From Paragonimus skrjabini miyazakii (Eukaryota; Platyhelminthes; Trematoda; Plagiorchiida; Troglotrematidae), in the NCBI GenBank assembly GCA_014338405.1, contig JTDE01000137.1:225772-289771 (forward strand): 64,000 nucleotides of DNA. The letters are read 5' to 3'. A program made the position numbers and the translations under genes. Of this stretch, positions 25,041 to 37,600 are shown piece after piece. A model generated the notes under the pieces. The model had not been told where the DNA came from and searched no databases. It saw only the letters and a list, made by a program, of their open reading frames with translations. Within the stretch, counting starts at the first letter, position 1, and every line of letters starts with the position of its first letter.

Positions 25041-25346
25041 TTATGATACAACGCTAAAATTAGTTACATAACATTCGAGGAATGAATTGTCGTAAATATT
25101 TTTATTCGCATGTACAGTAATGAGTGTGAGTTTCATACCAGGATAGTCTTGCGAAAACTGATACAATGTCACTTTCTCGACAAACAAACGCTTCTGAAAT
25201 AGGACGCCGCACAGTATTATGATACACAAATATACAGTCACTGTGGATGAGAGTTGGATTGGAATACAAATGCGAGTATCTCCTCTGGGTAAGTATTGTG
25301 AGAAATAGCGTCGATAAAACAATTCATTGGTGGTTAGACTATTCAT
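25041..25346 (-). CDS. Candidate small single-pass membrane protein or exon
   Basis: A minus-strand ATG (25344-25346) opens a 101-codon frame. Residues 33-50 are strongly hydrophobic (STVTVYLCIIILCGVLF) and are followed by the basic KRLF, as expected of one membrane-spanning helix. An internal donor-like CCTG|GTATGA could shorten it. No family recognised, and the length is not significant alone. Confidence 0.3.
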   Translation of the reverse strand: MNSLTTNELFYRRYFSQYLPRGDTRICIPIQLSSTVTVYLCIIILCGVLFQKRLFVEKVTLYQFSQDYPGMKLTLITVHANKNIYDNSFLECYVTNFSVVS

Positions 25347-25667
25347 TTACTAATTAACTCACGTTTAATTTGGAAATGTTTTTGTACATTATGTTAATAT
25401 GTGTGTTTGTGTCTGTCAGCATAATTTGGTTGGTATATTGTAATACTCGGAATTAAGGACTTCAAATAGCCCTAGAAATCATACTCGAATTAAAACGTCC
25501 CACGTAAGTAATAAGCAGAAGGCCTCGTACTGGTTGCAGTAAGCAGTTCATATTCGTGAAACAAAAAGCCGAATTTATGTGTGTACAACAGTATCAAATA
25601 AATCATAGTTACTCACTGGCCGATCAAACTGACACACAAAAAGTTACAGACTGTACGTTAATTGGTG

Positions 25668-25685
25668 CATCATCATCATCATCAT
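25668..25685. repeat. (CAT)6 microsatellite, probable LINE tail
   Basis: Six CAT triplets followed by CAC. Read on the minus strand this is an ATG-repeat tail at the 3' boundary of the RTE fragment. The poly-His reading of this run on the plus strand is an artefact. Confidence 0.85.
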
Positions 25686-25780
25686 CACAACAGCCATGAG
25701 CCTGACCAAAAGGTACTGTGGCTCGGGCCGCCGCTCACCTCAACAGTGACGCGGAATATCCTAGAAGAAAACGTTACTAA

Positions 25781-26395
25781 NNNNNNNNNNNNNNNNNNNN
25801 NNNNNNNNNNNNNNNNNNNNNNNNNNNNNNNNNNNNNNNNNNNNNNNNNNNNNNNNNNNNNNNNNNNNNNNNNNNNNNNNNNNNNNNNNNNNNNNNNNNN
25901 NNNNNNNNNNNNNNNNNNNNNNNNNNNNNNNNNNNNNNNNNNNNNNNNNNNNNNNNNNNNNNNNNNNNNNNNNNNNNNNNNNNNNNNNNNNNNNNNNNNN
26001 NNNNNNNNNNNNNNNNNNNNNNNNNNNNNNNNNNNNNNNNNNNNNNNNNNNNNNNNNNNNNNNNNNNNNNNNNNNNNNNNNNNNNNNNNNNNNNNNNNNN
26101 NNNNNNNNNNNNNNNNNNNNNNNNNNNNNNNNNNNNNNNNNNNNNNNNNNNNNNNNNNNNNNNNNNNNNNNNNNNNNNNNNNNNNNNNNNNNNNNNNNNN
26201 NNNNNNNNNNNNNNNNNNNNNNNNNNNNNNNNNNNNNNNNNNNNNNNNNNNNNNNNNNNNNNNNNNNNNNNNNNNNNNNNNNNNNNNNNNNNNNNNNNNN
26301 NNNNNNNNNNNNNNNNNNNNNNNNNNNNNNNNNNNNNNNNNNNNNNNNNNNNNNNNNNNNNNNNNNNNNNNNNNNNNNNNNNNNNNNNNNNNNNN
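25781..26395. other. Assembly gap, 615 N
   Basis: Unresolved bases inside the RTE LINE fragment. Any long open frame crossing it is artificial. Confidence 1.
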
Positions 26396-26556
26396 TTTGG
26401 CAAAGGCGACTCGTGCCTTTGCAATCCTCGCTGATATCTCATCAGCAATATTAATTGGTGCAGTACGGAACAAAGACATAAGCGACTAACAGAAGGCGTA
26501 AGCTTGAGACGGGTTATCCAATCCTGATGCAGTATCTTCAACGTGGCATTTAGATT

Positions 26557-27946
26557 GGTCTCTTGTTAGAACACCTATTGTGTCGGGGTTTGGATAAACG
26601 GTGAATTGAGTAAATTTTCACCATATATACGTAGGTGAATGATTGAACGATAAATGTTAGTTTGTTTTATGCATACGTTTCATTAAATCAATTGTACATT
26701 GTTACGAACGTTTTATTTTACTTGTCCTCGAAAGTTGAATAATGACTTGAATTAACGACCTAAGTTTAAACTGGTGCATCTATATTGCAAATTATCGATT
26801 TGCAGAGGAGATTGTGAGCATTTAATCAAAATAAGGCGCGTTCACGGGTTGTGTATCAATTGAATAATTCTATTACATTTTTTCAATCAAACTGTGCGCA
26901 ACATAGACATTTAATGTCTACTAAATTTGTATTCAATTTCTGTGGTATCAAATTCTCATGTGATGAATTTTGTTTTGTCAATGAAAGCCAATCATATTTT
27001 TGAATTGACATCTATATCAGAGATTGTGACAGTCGATAAATGTGTTCATAGTATGATATGAAAAGTCGTTCACTGATATACTCAATTAACATTCTCAATG
27101 TTACACATAAGCAGTTTGAAGACGCTAGATAACTGAATCGGTCAGGTCGGTCAGTTGTTTTTATTATGGTTTGTAAACCGAAGCAAACTATTAATATTCT
27201 CTCATGCATATATACATTAGACAGATTTTTGTTATGAATTTGTGTTTTGTTTGAATGAAGGATGTAAACTCCAGGTTCCACTTGATAAACACTACACGAG
27301 GAGGCACACTCTACAAATAAAGTTATCCAGCCCGAATTGCAAATTCATGTGTTATGCACTGGCGAATAAACCGAACTTCAACTACAACTATGAATGTTCC
27401 ACAATTCTTTATTCCGTTGCGCATCAAAGTTCAGTTCTGGTATGATGGAGAAAACTGTGTTTCCTCAGTTGGCATACGCTAAATAAAAATATTGTTTTCT
27501 CGTATCTCCTGTGAACACTTAAATTATCAACAGTCAAAAGGGTTTGATTTTTGTTTTGAAAGGCGCCTCCTAATTTTGTCTGTACATACTAATAAAGTAA
27601 TACATTTTCCATACTACATTTGTCAACTATTTAATGTTGATGTACACGATTTGATGTGGTGTCAATTAATTTCTACTGCACTTTTCTTGTGGGTATGTTT
27701 GAAACGTTCATCGTCTTTTCTTTACCAATTTCACGATAGAATAAATTCGTTCTGAGGACTGGTAGTATGCTAATGTTTAGAATCAAGGTCTACCAAAACT
27801 TTCACATGGACATTCGTCAATTACTTCACATGAAACGCATGCTTTGGTGCCTTATTTTTTCAATTTCATCACTCAACCTGATCCGATATCATTGTTCTCT
27901 CTTTTAGATTCAGCATGTTGGTCCAGCTGACTTGTGTCGTGTATAT
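26557..27946. other. No gene recognised
   Basis: AT-rich. Short frames at 27012-27281 (minus) and 27242-27445 and 27492-27755 (plus) lack splice or motif support. Confidence 0.5.
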
Positions 27947-28489
27947 TGTGGGGGATTGTCAGGCAGGAAGTGTGAGCATTCCAGCTCTCAGCGGAATACC
28001 CCATCACAGGGGGAAGTGCATTCAAAAACCCACGGTGAGCGGATGGAGGATGGCGTGGGCGACCGGATGAGTCATCGCTCGACCGGATCGGAACAACGGG
28101 CGAGACGTGGCAGCCGAAACAGAATGAATGACCAAATTGAAGGCGTGATTATTCCAACACTCTCAGGAATTTCTCGACACAGCTGTGGATTACGGTCAAA
28201 GCCAATGGTTGATAGACGGAGGACAGCACGAACGATCGGACAAGCTATTGCTCAACGAAATCGGATCAACGGCGGATGAATAGCAGGCAGAAAACCCCCG
28301 GGTAGAAGGCGCCAATCACACACCTAAACCGGGTAGAAGTGCACACGACGTGCGAGCGGAAACCAGGGGGTGTCGTGAGCTAGAATTGTGATTCAAAATC
28401 GCGAGCGCTCGTGTGGCATGGTAACTAGCGAGTTGGATACTAAAGATTGTGCTTTATTCGACGCCTTTTTGCTACAATATTGTGAACCA
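27947..28489 (+). mobile_element. LTR-like GC-rich block with possible primer-binding site
   Basis: A sharp GC-rich island starts at TGTGGGGGATTGTCAGG (27947) and a more AT-rich end finishes ...TGTGAACCA at 28489, so the block has TG...CA ends as LTRs do. Directly after it comes TTTTGGCGGGATC, whose TGG start suits a tRNA primer-binding site. The following 28490-28661 codes for a gag-like start (DWDMRAMWKPLETS, then QDKSGNAVASSEQSYLEIAH). No second LTR copy is visible and I cannot name the primer tRNA. The Arg-rich frame at 27932-28279 is a GC-driven by-product. Confidence 0.33.
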
Positions 28490-28661
28490 TTTTGGCGGGA
28501 TCAATATTGCTCTTCCCACAGATTGGGACATGCGTGCTATGTGGAAACCGTTGGAGACCAGTACCCAAGACAAATCTGGAAACGCTGTTGCGTCCTCAGA
28601 GCAGTCATATCTTGAAATCGCACACAAAAAAGTATTATTTAGAGTCGATGTGAAAGTGTGA

Positions 28662-29419
28662 ATAAAATGAAGGAATTTTTAAAGTGGATACTTTCACATT
28701 CAAACGATTTTGTGGGGATTGACTGAAAGGCAAGCTAGAACTGAAAACCATGACGCGGCATATGTACTGAAGAAAGTGAAACAAAGTTGAATTCACTGAA
28801 ACGTTATGGATAATCTGTTCAGTATAGTTACTCATGCTGTGATTTCGTGGCAGTCACATCCGGTTGACGTTTTGTTCACGTTTTTCGTGTGTCCAGAAAC
28901 ACTCACTGATTATTTTGAATTTACAACATTTTGGTGACTGTAATAGCAATATTCTCTAACCGGAAGGTTCGCATTGATGGCGACAGAAATAGTTAGAATT
29001 TTGCTGAATCTACACTGTGTTGAAATTACGGATGGAGGCATTTTGTGACGCTCAGTACATATGACCCCGGCGTGCAAATTTTACATAAACTCTACTCTTC
29101 GTGATAAAGGCTGTTGCAATTTCGCAGACGTTCAGTAGTTGAGTTGCCACCCTCTCAGAACGAACAGAACAGTTTGCTGTTGTTGTGAAACCATCGGTTA
29201 TCTAACATTTCGTGAACATCTACCCTTAGTTATATAATTCCTATATCTTGTCCCTAAATGATATCATTGTCATCATCATGATGTCACTGAATATAGGAAG
29301 TAGTAGAAGTTCTGTATTGGGGTTAATTTTCATGTCGTAACTTCTTTTTAATCCAACAATCAGTGGTGTTATTAACGGAAGCCAGTACACCATTTCCAGC
29401 TCAAAATGTTTTACTGCAG
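28662..29419. other. No firm gene; antisense frame at the end
   Basis: AT-rich. A minus-strand ATG frame at 29241-29438 (MAALVISAVKHFELEMVYWL at its start, with hydrophobic patches) overlaps the better-supported plus-strand exon that follows. Also present is TACAACATTTTGGTGACT near 28,925, another possible LTR-end/primer-site look-alike. Confidence 0.35.
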
Positions 29420-29591
29420 ATATAACCAGAGCCGCCATGAGATGAAATCGTGGAACTGCTCACATAATTCTCATTTGAGACTTACAACAAGTAGGCTACC
29501 TTCACATTACAATCAATCGCCGATTGCGTTGGTGTTTATCGGTAATCACACGGAGTTCGATAGAACCGTACTGTGTCAGTTGGTCGAATGA
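29420..29591 (+). CDS. Candidate terminal exon, unknown protein
   Basis: A good acceptor (ATGTTTTACTGCAG) ends at 29419 and is followed by 57 open codons to TGA at 29589-29591. Entry needs one base to complete a codon. The product runs from YNQSRHEMKSWNCSHNSHL to IALVFIGNHTEFDRTVLCQ and ends LVE. No domain recognised. An antisense ATG frame overlaps its start. Confidence 0.4.
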
Positions 29592-32500
29592 ACGTCACTT
29601 GTAAATCCGAGTGAGGAATACTGTCTGAGTGGATGACCGATGGAAATCGGAATTCAGGTGAAAGTTGTCTATTTATAGTTAATGTATATTAACTTATTTG
29701 TACGTCTGTATAGTTTCCTAGTGTAATGTTACTTGCGAGACTTTAATATAATTGTCTAGGTTTGTCGGTCTCTATATTCTTTGTTAGGTAGTAAACTAAT
29801 CCGTGACTCGGCATTGGGATACTTCAAAATCATTTAACGGTTCCTCGTCAGTGACTAAACAGAAGAATCTACAGTGCACGTTCTGAAAACAAATAAAACG
29901 GTGTTATCGATTTATATATAGCCCCCCTCTCCGCAATGCAACATAGGTCGAATTATTAATGGTTAAACGATAAAACTCTCGTTTACAGTCAAAGTGTTGG
30001 TGGCAAAATGAATTGCTTGGTGGTCCAGCAATGTTTCCGATTAGTTCAATTCGTGCCGTTTTAATATTCTATCAATAGGTTTTCCATTCAATAATATCAT
30101 ATCTGACAGGCAAGGAAATAGCGGTGCTTTAGTTTATCCGTTTCAGCGAACCGTAGTGGTTTTCAGGCACAAATACATCAAGTGATCGAAAAACCATAAT
30201 AAAGATGTGAGTTCCCGGAAAGCACTATTTGGAATGTCACTGAAAATGGGAAACAGAACCACAGAAATTCACATGCCTATTGCAAAAGCTGTTGTTAGGA
30301 ACTGTCTTTCAGTGAAACATTCGTTATCCTATCGTGAGAAAACTATCCCTCGTTTCCACATTGAGCATATGGCCGCCAGATGTGAAATAAACCTCATTTA
30401 ACTTGAACTTGTCTTTTTAACTAAACATAGCCTCCCTTTCGTCTACTCAACAATTTCAATCCAACGGCTTTTCTGTTGAGAAACAACTCTTGTCATATTC
30501 CAGCATTTTTTTCAAAACATCAGTTGCGACGTTCTTAGACGTAATCATTGTGTGCTTTTTGACTGTGGTGCGCCAGAAAGCTCTTAATAAGCATATCTCA
30601 TGAAAAATCCCTTGATTTCCTTCCACGTTGTACTGCTATTAGTAGCATCACTCATGTTATATTGGGATAGAAGTGAAGCAAATGTTTAGCAATAGTCGAT
30701 ACGAGCTAGCTGAGTAACTACTGCTTTCAGCCTTGATTGTGATTAAGTAAATTTTGCCTTACAGATTTGCTGAAAGAAAGTCATGTCATATACATCTTGA
30801 CACATTTTGTAAGTATTGCCATTCAAGCTATTCATGTTCTGCGTATACAAATAATGAACAGGTAGGATTGGCAACAGTTTGCACCATGAGGCATACAAAT
30901 GTTACGCATTCTTCCTATAAGTATTTGTGACTCGCGTCTTGAGCCAGAGTCTAGTTCACTCAAAAAATTAACTAAAATATTGAGCTGTAGAAAATTGTAG
31001 TGAGACATTTCCAGACGATAACACTGTTTTCATTTGTTGTGCTTCCTAGTTACACCGGGTAAGTTGTAATAACTAGTGACTTTATAAACAAAGTTTATAT
31101 TTTACAGACAGTATGGTGGTTTTCAATAAGAACAGATGAACTTGAATAAAGATTACGGAAAAGTTTATACACCATACTGAAAGTAAGTTGATAAAATAAG
31201 TGATAAATCTGTTTAAACAGTCAGATATATATTGTAAAGTTAGCACGAAACATATTCAGTCAACAAGGACGTGAAACTATAAAAATGTCCAGTTGCAAAC
31301 ATCGGCACAATTATGGACGCCAAGTGCGTTGTAAATGAGATCAGCTGCTTTTGCAGTATTTCTACGTTTTGATCGGTTTAGGATCAAACACGATGACCTA
31401 CTCTCACACAGGATTCGTCTGAGTAACTCCTCTAACGTTTTCACTTAAGCTTACTTGTGCCTTCTCAGTCATTCGGTAAATCCGCCCACAGTTAACAGAC
31501 CCACCTGAAGATCTACTGGATATGTATATTCTTGTTCCGTCAAATTTCAACAATTCTTGCCATTCACTAACTATAATACAATATTAACAGCCGTCAATTC
31601 ATATTCGACCTTCAAATCATTATTTAAACACATCCCGCAAGCGCTACTTGCAACTAAGTTAATAACTGGTTCATTCGGTCTCGAGAACCGTCCAAGTCAT
31701 AAGATTTCACTCAACATTGAATGTAGTTGCCTGACCCTTATAAGATATTCTACAACATACTTTTGTTCCACCATATTACGATTAACATTTGAACCTCAAG
31801 CTAAAGCACACGTTACGTACCGTAGGTGCAGTCACTCAAAACTGGGAACTGCGAACATTATTGTACTGGCTCGCTGGCTCTAAATCGTCTACAGGAAGCA
31901 TCTCAATTTGTTGTCTGAAATGAAGCGAACGATTCGGAAAACATGATGGATTGAAACGAACCGTAATAATTTCTAGTCGAATGACGATCATTAACGAGTA
32001 AACTCAGGATAACCAACGGCTATCTAATATTTTCTTAAATACACTACACAAACTCTAATCAGTTTACTATTGGAAATGCGGGGAGGAAACTACGAATTAT
32101 GTGGCCTCGTTGAATGAGTTACAGTTAAAACAATGAAGCTGACAGTTTACCGTTGACAGTCACCAACACGTTGGGCTGTACCATCTGGCTATGAGTCAAT
32201 CATTTCTGGAACTGGGAGTGCATTGGATTTGTTAATTCCTCTTTGTATGTTGTTGAAGGACAGTTTGTAAACGTAAAGTTAACTGCGTTCTTTTAAGCAA
32301 GTGGTACAATAGAAAATGTGTAAAACCAGACGCTTTTAAGCCGGTGGTTTACCGAATCTGTTTTGAAAATCAGCATATGATTTGATAAGATAAGTCACTA
32401 TCCTATAAATCTTGAGTTGTGGACCAGTGCAGTCCAATTTGTTGGTCACCACTTTGTCGGCTAACTATGACGGTTTAAAGAACAAAACAGTTATCTCGAT

Positions 32501-33151
32501 TTTTCCTGTGCTGTTATAAACCAGACAATTATTGTGCAAACAGTGTTTGATGTGCAGAATCACAGGGCTCTGCTGGACACATGTCAGTGTAGTACACTTA
32601 TCTTTCAGAGATGTAAATCGGCCGAAAGTTTATTTTAACGATTTTAGAAATACACGTGCATTATAAACATGTCAAAACAGTTATGGTTGAAAATTTATGT
32701 AAACACCTGACTAGCATTATGAAAACAATTCCTCACAGAGATTTACTGCTTGAGAGGTCAACCATACCTAACTTCGCCACAGTCCTCGAATTACACCAAT
32801 GTTTTCGTTAAATCACCATGCTGAAACCCAGAATATTAACATGAATCCAAAACGCTTTCCACTCAAAAATGTAACACAAGTATTCATCAACGATGTGAAT
32901 GCGTATTTGTTCATGTACTTAGGGCCTCTGCACCCTTCGGTTATAGAGATGTCATGTCTTATTTTCCCTCTACGTTAAACGGAACACAGTTTACTCGGCT
33001 GTCAAAAACAATTTGTAGACCAATGTCGGTCAGCACTGAAGACAGTTTACTACGGCTGTTCAAATCTGAAACATTGCACATGCGAAGGCTAACCAAGCGG
33101 TTTAATAAAAGAGTTGTCAAGATGTAACTTACTTCGACGAAATATAATCAG
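29592..33151. other. No firm gene
   Basis: AT-rich. A 108-codon plus-strand frame at 31557-31883, preceded by an acceptor-like CTGCTTTTGCAG near 31,355, is the only item of note. It is within chance expectation and its product is not convincing. Confidence 0.45.
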
Positions 33152-33406
33152 TCATCCGCGCATGCAGGATCCACTGCTCGCGACGTACCAAAGACAGATA
33201 AAACGTCTGCAAACAGTGCTGACATATATGCACTTTTACAATCGGGTTTGATGGATACAGTTGAATTGAATTCACAACCATCAATCAAGAACAGAGCAAA
33301 CGATGTTCAAAATGTAGCGAATTACTCAGATAACAAACGCATGTGTGCGATCAAAACAACCTTCCGGCCAATTCTGAGAATAGCCAGACCTTGTTGGGTT
33401 CATCCA
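33152..33406 (+). CDS. Candidate internal exon, Ser/Thr/Asn-rich protein
   Basis: The frame is open for 85 codons between an acceptor (ACGAAATATAATCAG) and a GTAATT donor (CATCCA|GTAATT), phase 0 at both ends. The first 60 residues look coding: SSAHAGSTARDVPKTDKTSA, then ALLQSGLMDTVELNSQ and ANDVQNVANYSDNKRM. The composition is polar and disorder-like, typical of a linker in a regulatory protein. The whole frame is open from 33127 to 33502, 125 codons, and the part beyond the donor turns hydrophobic and AT-rich as expected of intron. No family recognised. Confidence 0.5.
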
Positions 33407-33689
33407 GTAATTGTAATACTGAAGTTAATGGTAATCGATTCAGCTTTTTACATTTACGATTACCTCACTGCTGTAATTCTTATTTTGATTAAAACAATTT
33501 AACAAAAATGAGACTTCACCTTATGCTAGACGTTTTAAAGCGGACGTAGTCTCGGAGTGCATGTAGAGATCATGGAGCTTTCGTGTTTTACATTAGTTGA
33601 GAGAAGTCAGGAATACGGATTTTCGATTGGATGTTGCCATATGATCACAAAATATGTCGCTTCTGGGTGATAATTACCTCTTGTTGTTT

Positions 33690-34676
33690 CTTCTACGTAG
33701 TAAAGATCAACAGTATTCTAAATAGTTAATTGTTACTCTCACAATGACACGTACTCACAGGTTGCATCCATGCTCAAATTAATCAGAACGCACCAATCTA
33801 AATGAAGTCTGACCATGGTGGGTCTAACGTTTCGAGCCTAAGTTCCTATTGGCTCGCCCTGCAGTCATGCAATCATATCGTGTAAAGAGGAAATGAACCA
33901 GATGATCAGAATCCAAGATAACTGCCTGCTAACCTAAACACATTCAGTCCATCGAGGAGTATCAGCTTGTATTGACTGCACCAAAGGGTCGTTGGGTGAT
34001 AACCATCTTACTTAGTGATATCTGCCCTCGAAGCAACAAAACAACTCAGGTTTTGAATCTAATTGGTATCATAAAGCAGAATATGAAGAGTGGTTTATAA
34101 AAGCTACACTCAGCACAACCTTTTCTATAAGCAGAGAGCTCCCAAGATGTTAATTACATGCTGCTGAGCATTTAAATAAAGTGCTGTTCCTTTTACTTGG
34201 TAAAAATCACAAAATGGCTGATTGTATCACTCTCACCCTGACACTTACCCACAAGTTGCATCCTTGTTTAGAATTATCACAGAGGGCTAATCTAAATGAA
34301 GTTCTAACACGCAGATTCTCACGTTTCGAGGCAAAGCTATTATTGGCACGACCGGTAGTCATGCAATCAACTCCAGTGAGAGGAAAAGAATAAGATGATC
34401 TGGTATGGAATAATTGCCTGCTAATTTGAATACACTTACTCTGTCTAGGACCACCAGCTTGCATTGACTGCAATAAAATGTCTTTGGGTGATAACCAACT
34501 TACTTAGTGATACCTGCCCTCGAAGCAACAAAACAACTCAGGTTTTGAATCCAATTGTTATAATAAATTAAAATATGGAGAGTGGTTTACAAAAGCTACA
34601 CTCAACATAACCTTTTCTATAAGCAGAGAGCTCGCAAGACGTTGAGTACATGCTGCTGAGCATTTAAATAAAGTGC
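33690..34676 (+). repeat. Tandem duplication of a 492-bp unit
   Basis: Two adjoining copies (about 33690-34184 and 34185-34676) align end to end. Identical blocks include AGCAACAAAACAACTCAGGT, CTATAAGCAGAGAGCTC and TGCTGAGCATTTAAATAAAG; the offset is 492 bp at the right end. Identity looks like 80-85 percent, with the right half better conserved. The unit carries no open frame or tRNA-like promoter that explains it. Confidence 0.92.
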
Positions 34677-37600
34677 GACTGCAGGTATACACAGGCGGCT
34701 TTTAGAGGGTTTCCATGGACTCAACAACGCATTCATGTTTTTATCGAATGGGCGATATTTCAAACATTTTCGACATTGCCTTACAATTTCATTTATGTAT
34801 ATAATTAATGGTGCCATCGGCATGCAGAAATAAGCATGTTCGTCCATTTTTATTTCAGATTTCAGCTGCTTAAAGCATTATTTTAACTCAAAAATACGTA
34901 CTTCAAACGGATTTATTCAAAAAGCGATAAATCTCCGTTGTTGCCCAACTTGCTGTATTTGGTATATTTATCAGGTAGAATTTTCATCACGGAATTTAAT
35001 GCATACGACTTACAGTTCACGACATCATAAGACCATGTGGAATGGATATTAACCAACAGAACTTAAAACCGTTACACTTCCGTTTCTAATTCAATCTAAA
35101 TCAAACAATCAGTCAGACAATCTCTTTGTGTTTAAAACCACCTTATGCAGTTTGGTCACCAGGACAGCTCTGAGGGTGGAAGTCGTGGTTGATTGCTTGT
35201 GGCGTGGTTAGCACATCTGATTGATAGTTGTACATAGAGAAAATAGTTTGATCAGCTCAATTGCATAAAAACATCCAAATAACCGAATAGCTGGAAGCAA
35301 GTCATTTTAAGTTTGAATCACTAAAGTAGTATGCAGGTAAAAATAACATTAGGAATGGAAATGGAATACGTAGGAAAGGTTCAAAATAAAAACAATTCCC
35401 ACATTATCAGCAAACTAAGTTTGAATGTACTAATAACAGCCGAGCATAACATTGCCGTATACTGATGTACTTTTCTGATTAAATGTTCAGACATTCCCGA
35501 GAGATACCGTCTGTTATGGGGAGATTGTAGGATACGACAGCGCAATGTTCATAACACCGAGTGCAGGTTGGTGATTAGTTGGACAATACTTTTTGGTTGA
35601 CGTCAAAATACACCTTGTTTGCGCTACACATATTGGTGTATTGTGTAAATGCTGACCCAAGTCTAATACTCCCGAATGTTGCGATTTATAAATATATTTT
35701 GATAGCTGCATCGAGATTTAATACTTCAGATTCGATGAATGGCTCAATAGCGGAACATATGCAAATCTTACGTCCACAATTTTTCATGAAGCCTGAAACC
35801 ATTATTCCGACACTCAAAATTACGTATACGTTGTGCGTGTTTGTATCAGCATGTTTACTCAATTCACTATACTCATAGTGATCACCAATAAACCTCTGTA
35901 TGACGGCACCTATTAGTTAGTTAACGCAAAGTAATTTATTGATACTCACTTTCTACACGACCTGAAAATTGTCCGGAAATATGATTGAAAATTAAATTCC
36001 GTACCCAGTGACTACAGAACCCGACGTTTAGTGTATTACACGTAAGCTTTGTCATTGTAGTTCAATGGTAATTAAAAGAATCTTTAGAGTTTACAAATTC
36101 GTGATGAGTGAGCTCACTTTTATTGTTGAGTGAGCGTAGCGGTCACTATGTTGAGTAGAACATTCTTATAAAATTTGTTAGACAATTTCAGAAACCTTTT
36201 CCTGACATTCCATTATTGCACTGTCCACTGGAGCTGAAATATTGTACAAATCACGCACCGTGTACCAGGTCGCTTAATCCATTTCGTACACTTTGTATGC
36301 CGATATCTTGTGAAAAGCTGCGGTATTATTTTGGAAATGCTTATTTAGACTGTGATTCAATAATATTTTGCCATATAGTATATTTACCCGTTTGAAAGTG
36401 ATTGTGGCAACTTTTCTTTGGTGGAACTAGTTAAAACAGTGTACTGTAATGAATTATTTTTTTCAAAAAAAGAACTGTTTCAATCGATTGAGCTTTGATT
36501 ACCAGGAAACTGTCTCTGTTCATAAGGACACTCATAACCTGGTGGACCCAAATAAATATAATAAGTTAGTGAGATGATCTGTACAATATATTAACTCCCT
36601 CCGTTAAATCCAAGTTGGTTTCATCGATTTAAGGTAGTAGAATAGGTTGATATAAACTACAGAATGTTATTAAACACTCGCTGTGTTTGTTGATTGCACG
36701 TTTAACTGAATTTGCTGTTAAATACAAACTTTCTCCGGTAGCTTTTTCATTTGACTAGGTCTGGTATCTTCTCATTGTATTTTGTAACCTTCAACCAAAA
36801 CCTGCTTGAGGTGTCAATGTTCACTGGTTCATCGTAATTGTCAAAAATATGGACCACAAGCTAATTGTGTTCGCTATACAGAAGCTGATTTTATGCCGAA
36901 GCGACGTCGCCTGAACTACCAATTAAGTTTTTGGATAACAAGTATGTTGGTGATTTAGTGATAATGAACGTTTTATTTGGACTAACATGTAGGACAGTAT
37001 CGATTTTGCACCATAACAATGTTTATTCTTGCGAGATGCATATTTCATCGCTCACTTCAACTTACGGAATATCTCAATAAAGCCAAAATTGTTTCATTAA
37101 ACTGAATCGATCTGCAGCTGTTCTATAAATGTAGTTCTGCAAGAGTCCCATGTTGCGAGTTTCTTGAAAAAAAAGATAGTTGGTTACACAAACTGTTTTC
37201 AAAGCATTCCGTCACGTTAGCGCCTTCAGGCCAAATTATGTTGTGTTCAGTCCATTTCACGCAACGCATCTAGACACAATCCAGTCCCTTATGTTTCCAT
37301 TCAATGTGACACGGAGTCTAATTAGTCACAGTGTACTGTTGATGCCACAGATATCTGGGTTTCATTAATGCTAGACCGGCCAGTGGTGAATCATATATCG
37401 TCTAAAGTTTATACTGCAACACAGCAGTAACTCAACAACGTTACATCGTAATACGCAAAGGCACAGAGATAGTTCATAATGGATTCCATCACACTAGGTT
37501 CATTGTAGGTTGAAAGTTTCTTCTGAAACGTGACAGAGGTTCCAGTAGATTGGGTTTCTTAAGTATGCCAAACTGTATCTTGCCACGGTTAAACCATGAT

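Larger units (their letters stand above)
25668..26556 (-). mobile_element. RTE-type LINE fragment, 3' part of reverse transcriptase
   Basis: On the minus strand, just upstream of the gap, the sequence encodes ILHQDW...LTPSVSRL and then, after a frame change and loss of the expected YLGSC-type block, ADEISARIAKARVAFAK. In RTE-clade LINEs the order SKCKVLLQDW...LTL, YLGSC, DEISARI.KAR.AFANL marks the end of the RT palm and the thumb, so this is RT C-terminal sequence. An SKC block occurs in a third frame just upstream, so at least two frameshifts are present. Past the gap the element appears to end in a run of ATG triplets (25668-25685, minus), a simple-repeat tail typical of RTE elements. It is 5' truncated and non-functional. 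Confidence 0.72.

Noticed and set aside
25662..26489. Long frames of 254-275 codons on both strands, including one starting with seven histidines
   Set aside because: They run through the 615-N gap and, on the plus strand, begin in a CAT microsatellite. The only real coding signal there is the short LINE RT piece on the minus strand.
27932..28279. 115-codon Arg/Ser/Gly-rich frame
   Set aside because: It lies in a GC-rich LTR-like block where stops are rare by composition; the product is low in hydrophobic residues and has no splice support.
31557..31883. 108-codon plus-strand frame
   Set aside because: Several frames of this length are expected by chance in 64 kb at this composition, and there is no ATG, splice pair or motif to set it apart.
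35176..35250. tRNA-like segment with TGGCGTGGTTAGCAC
   Set aside because: The A-box resemblance is good but no matching B-box or second copy was found in the window.
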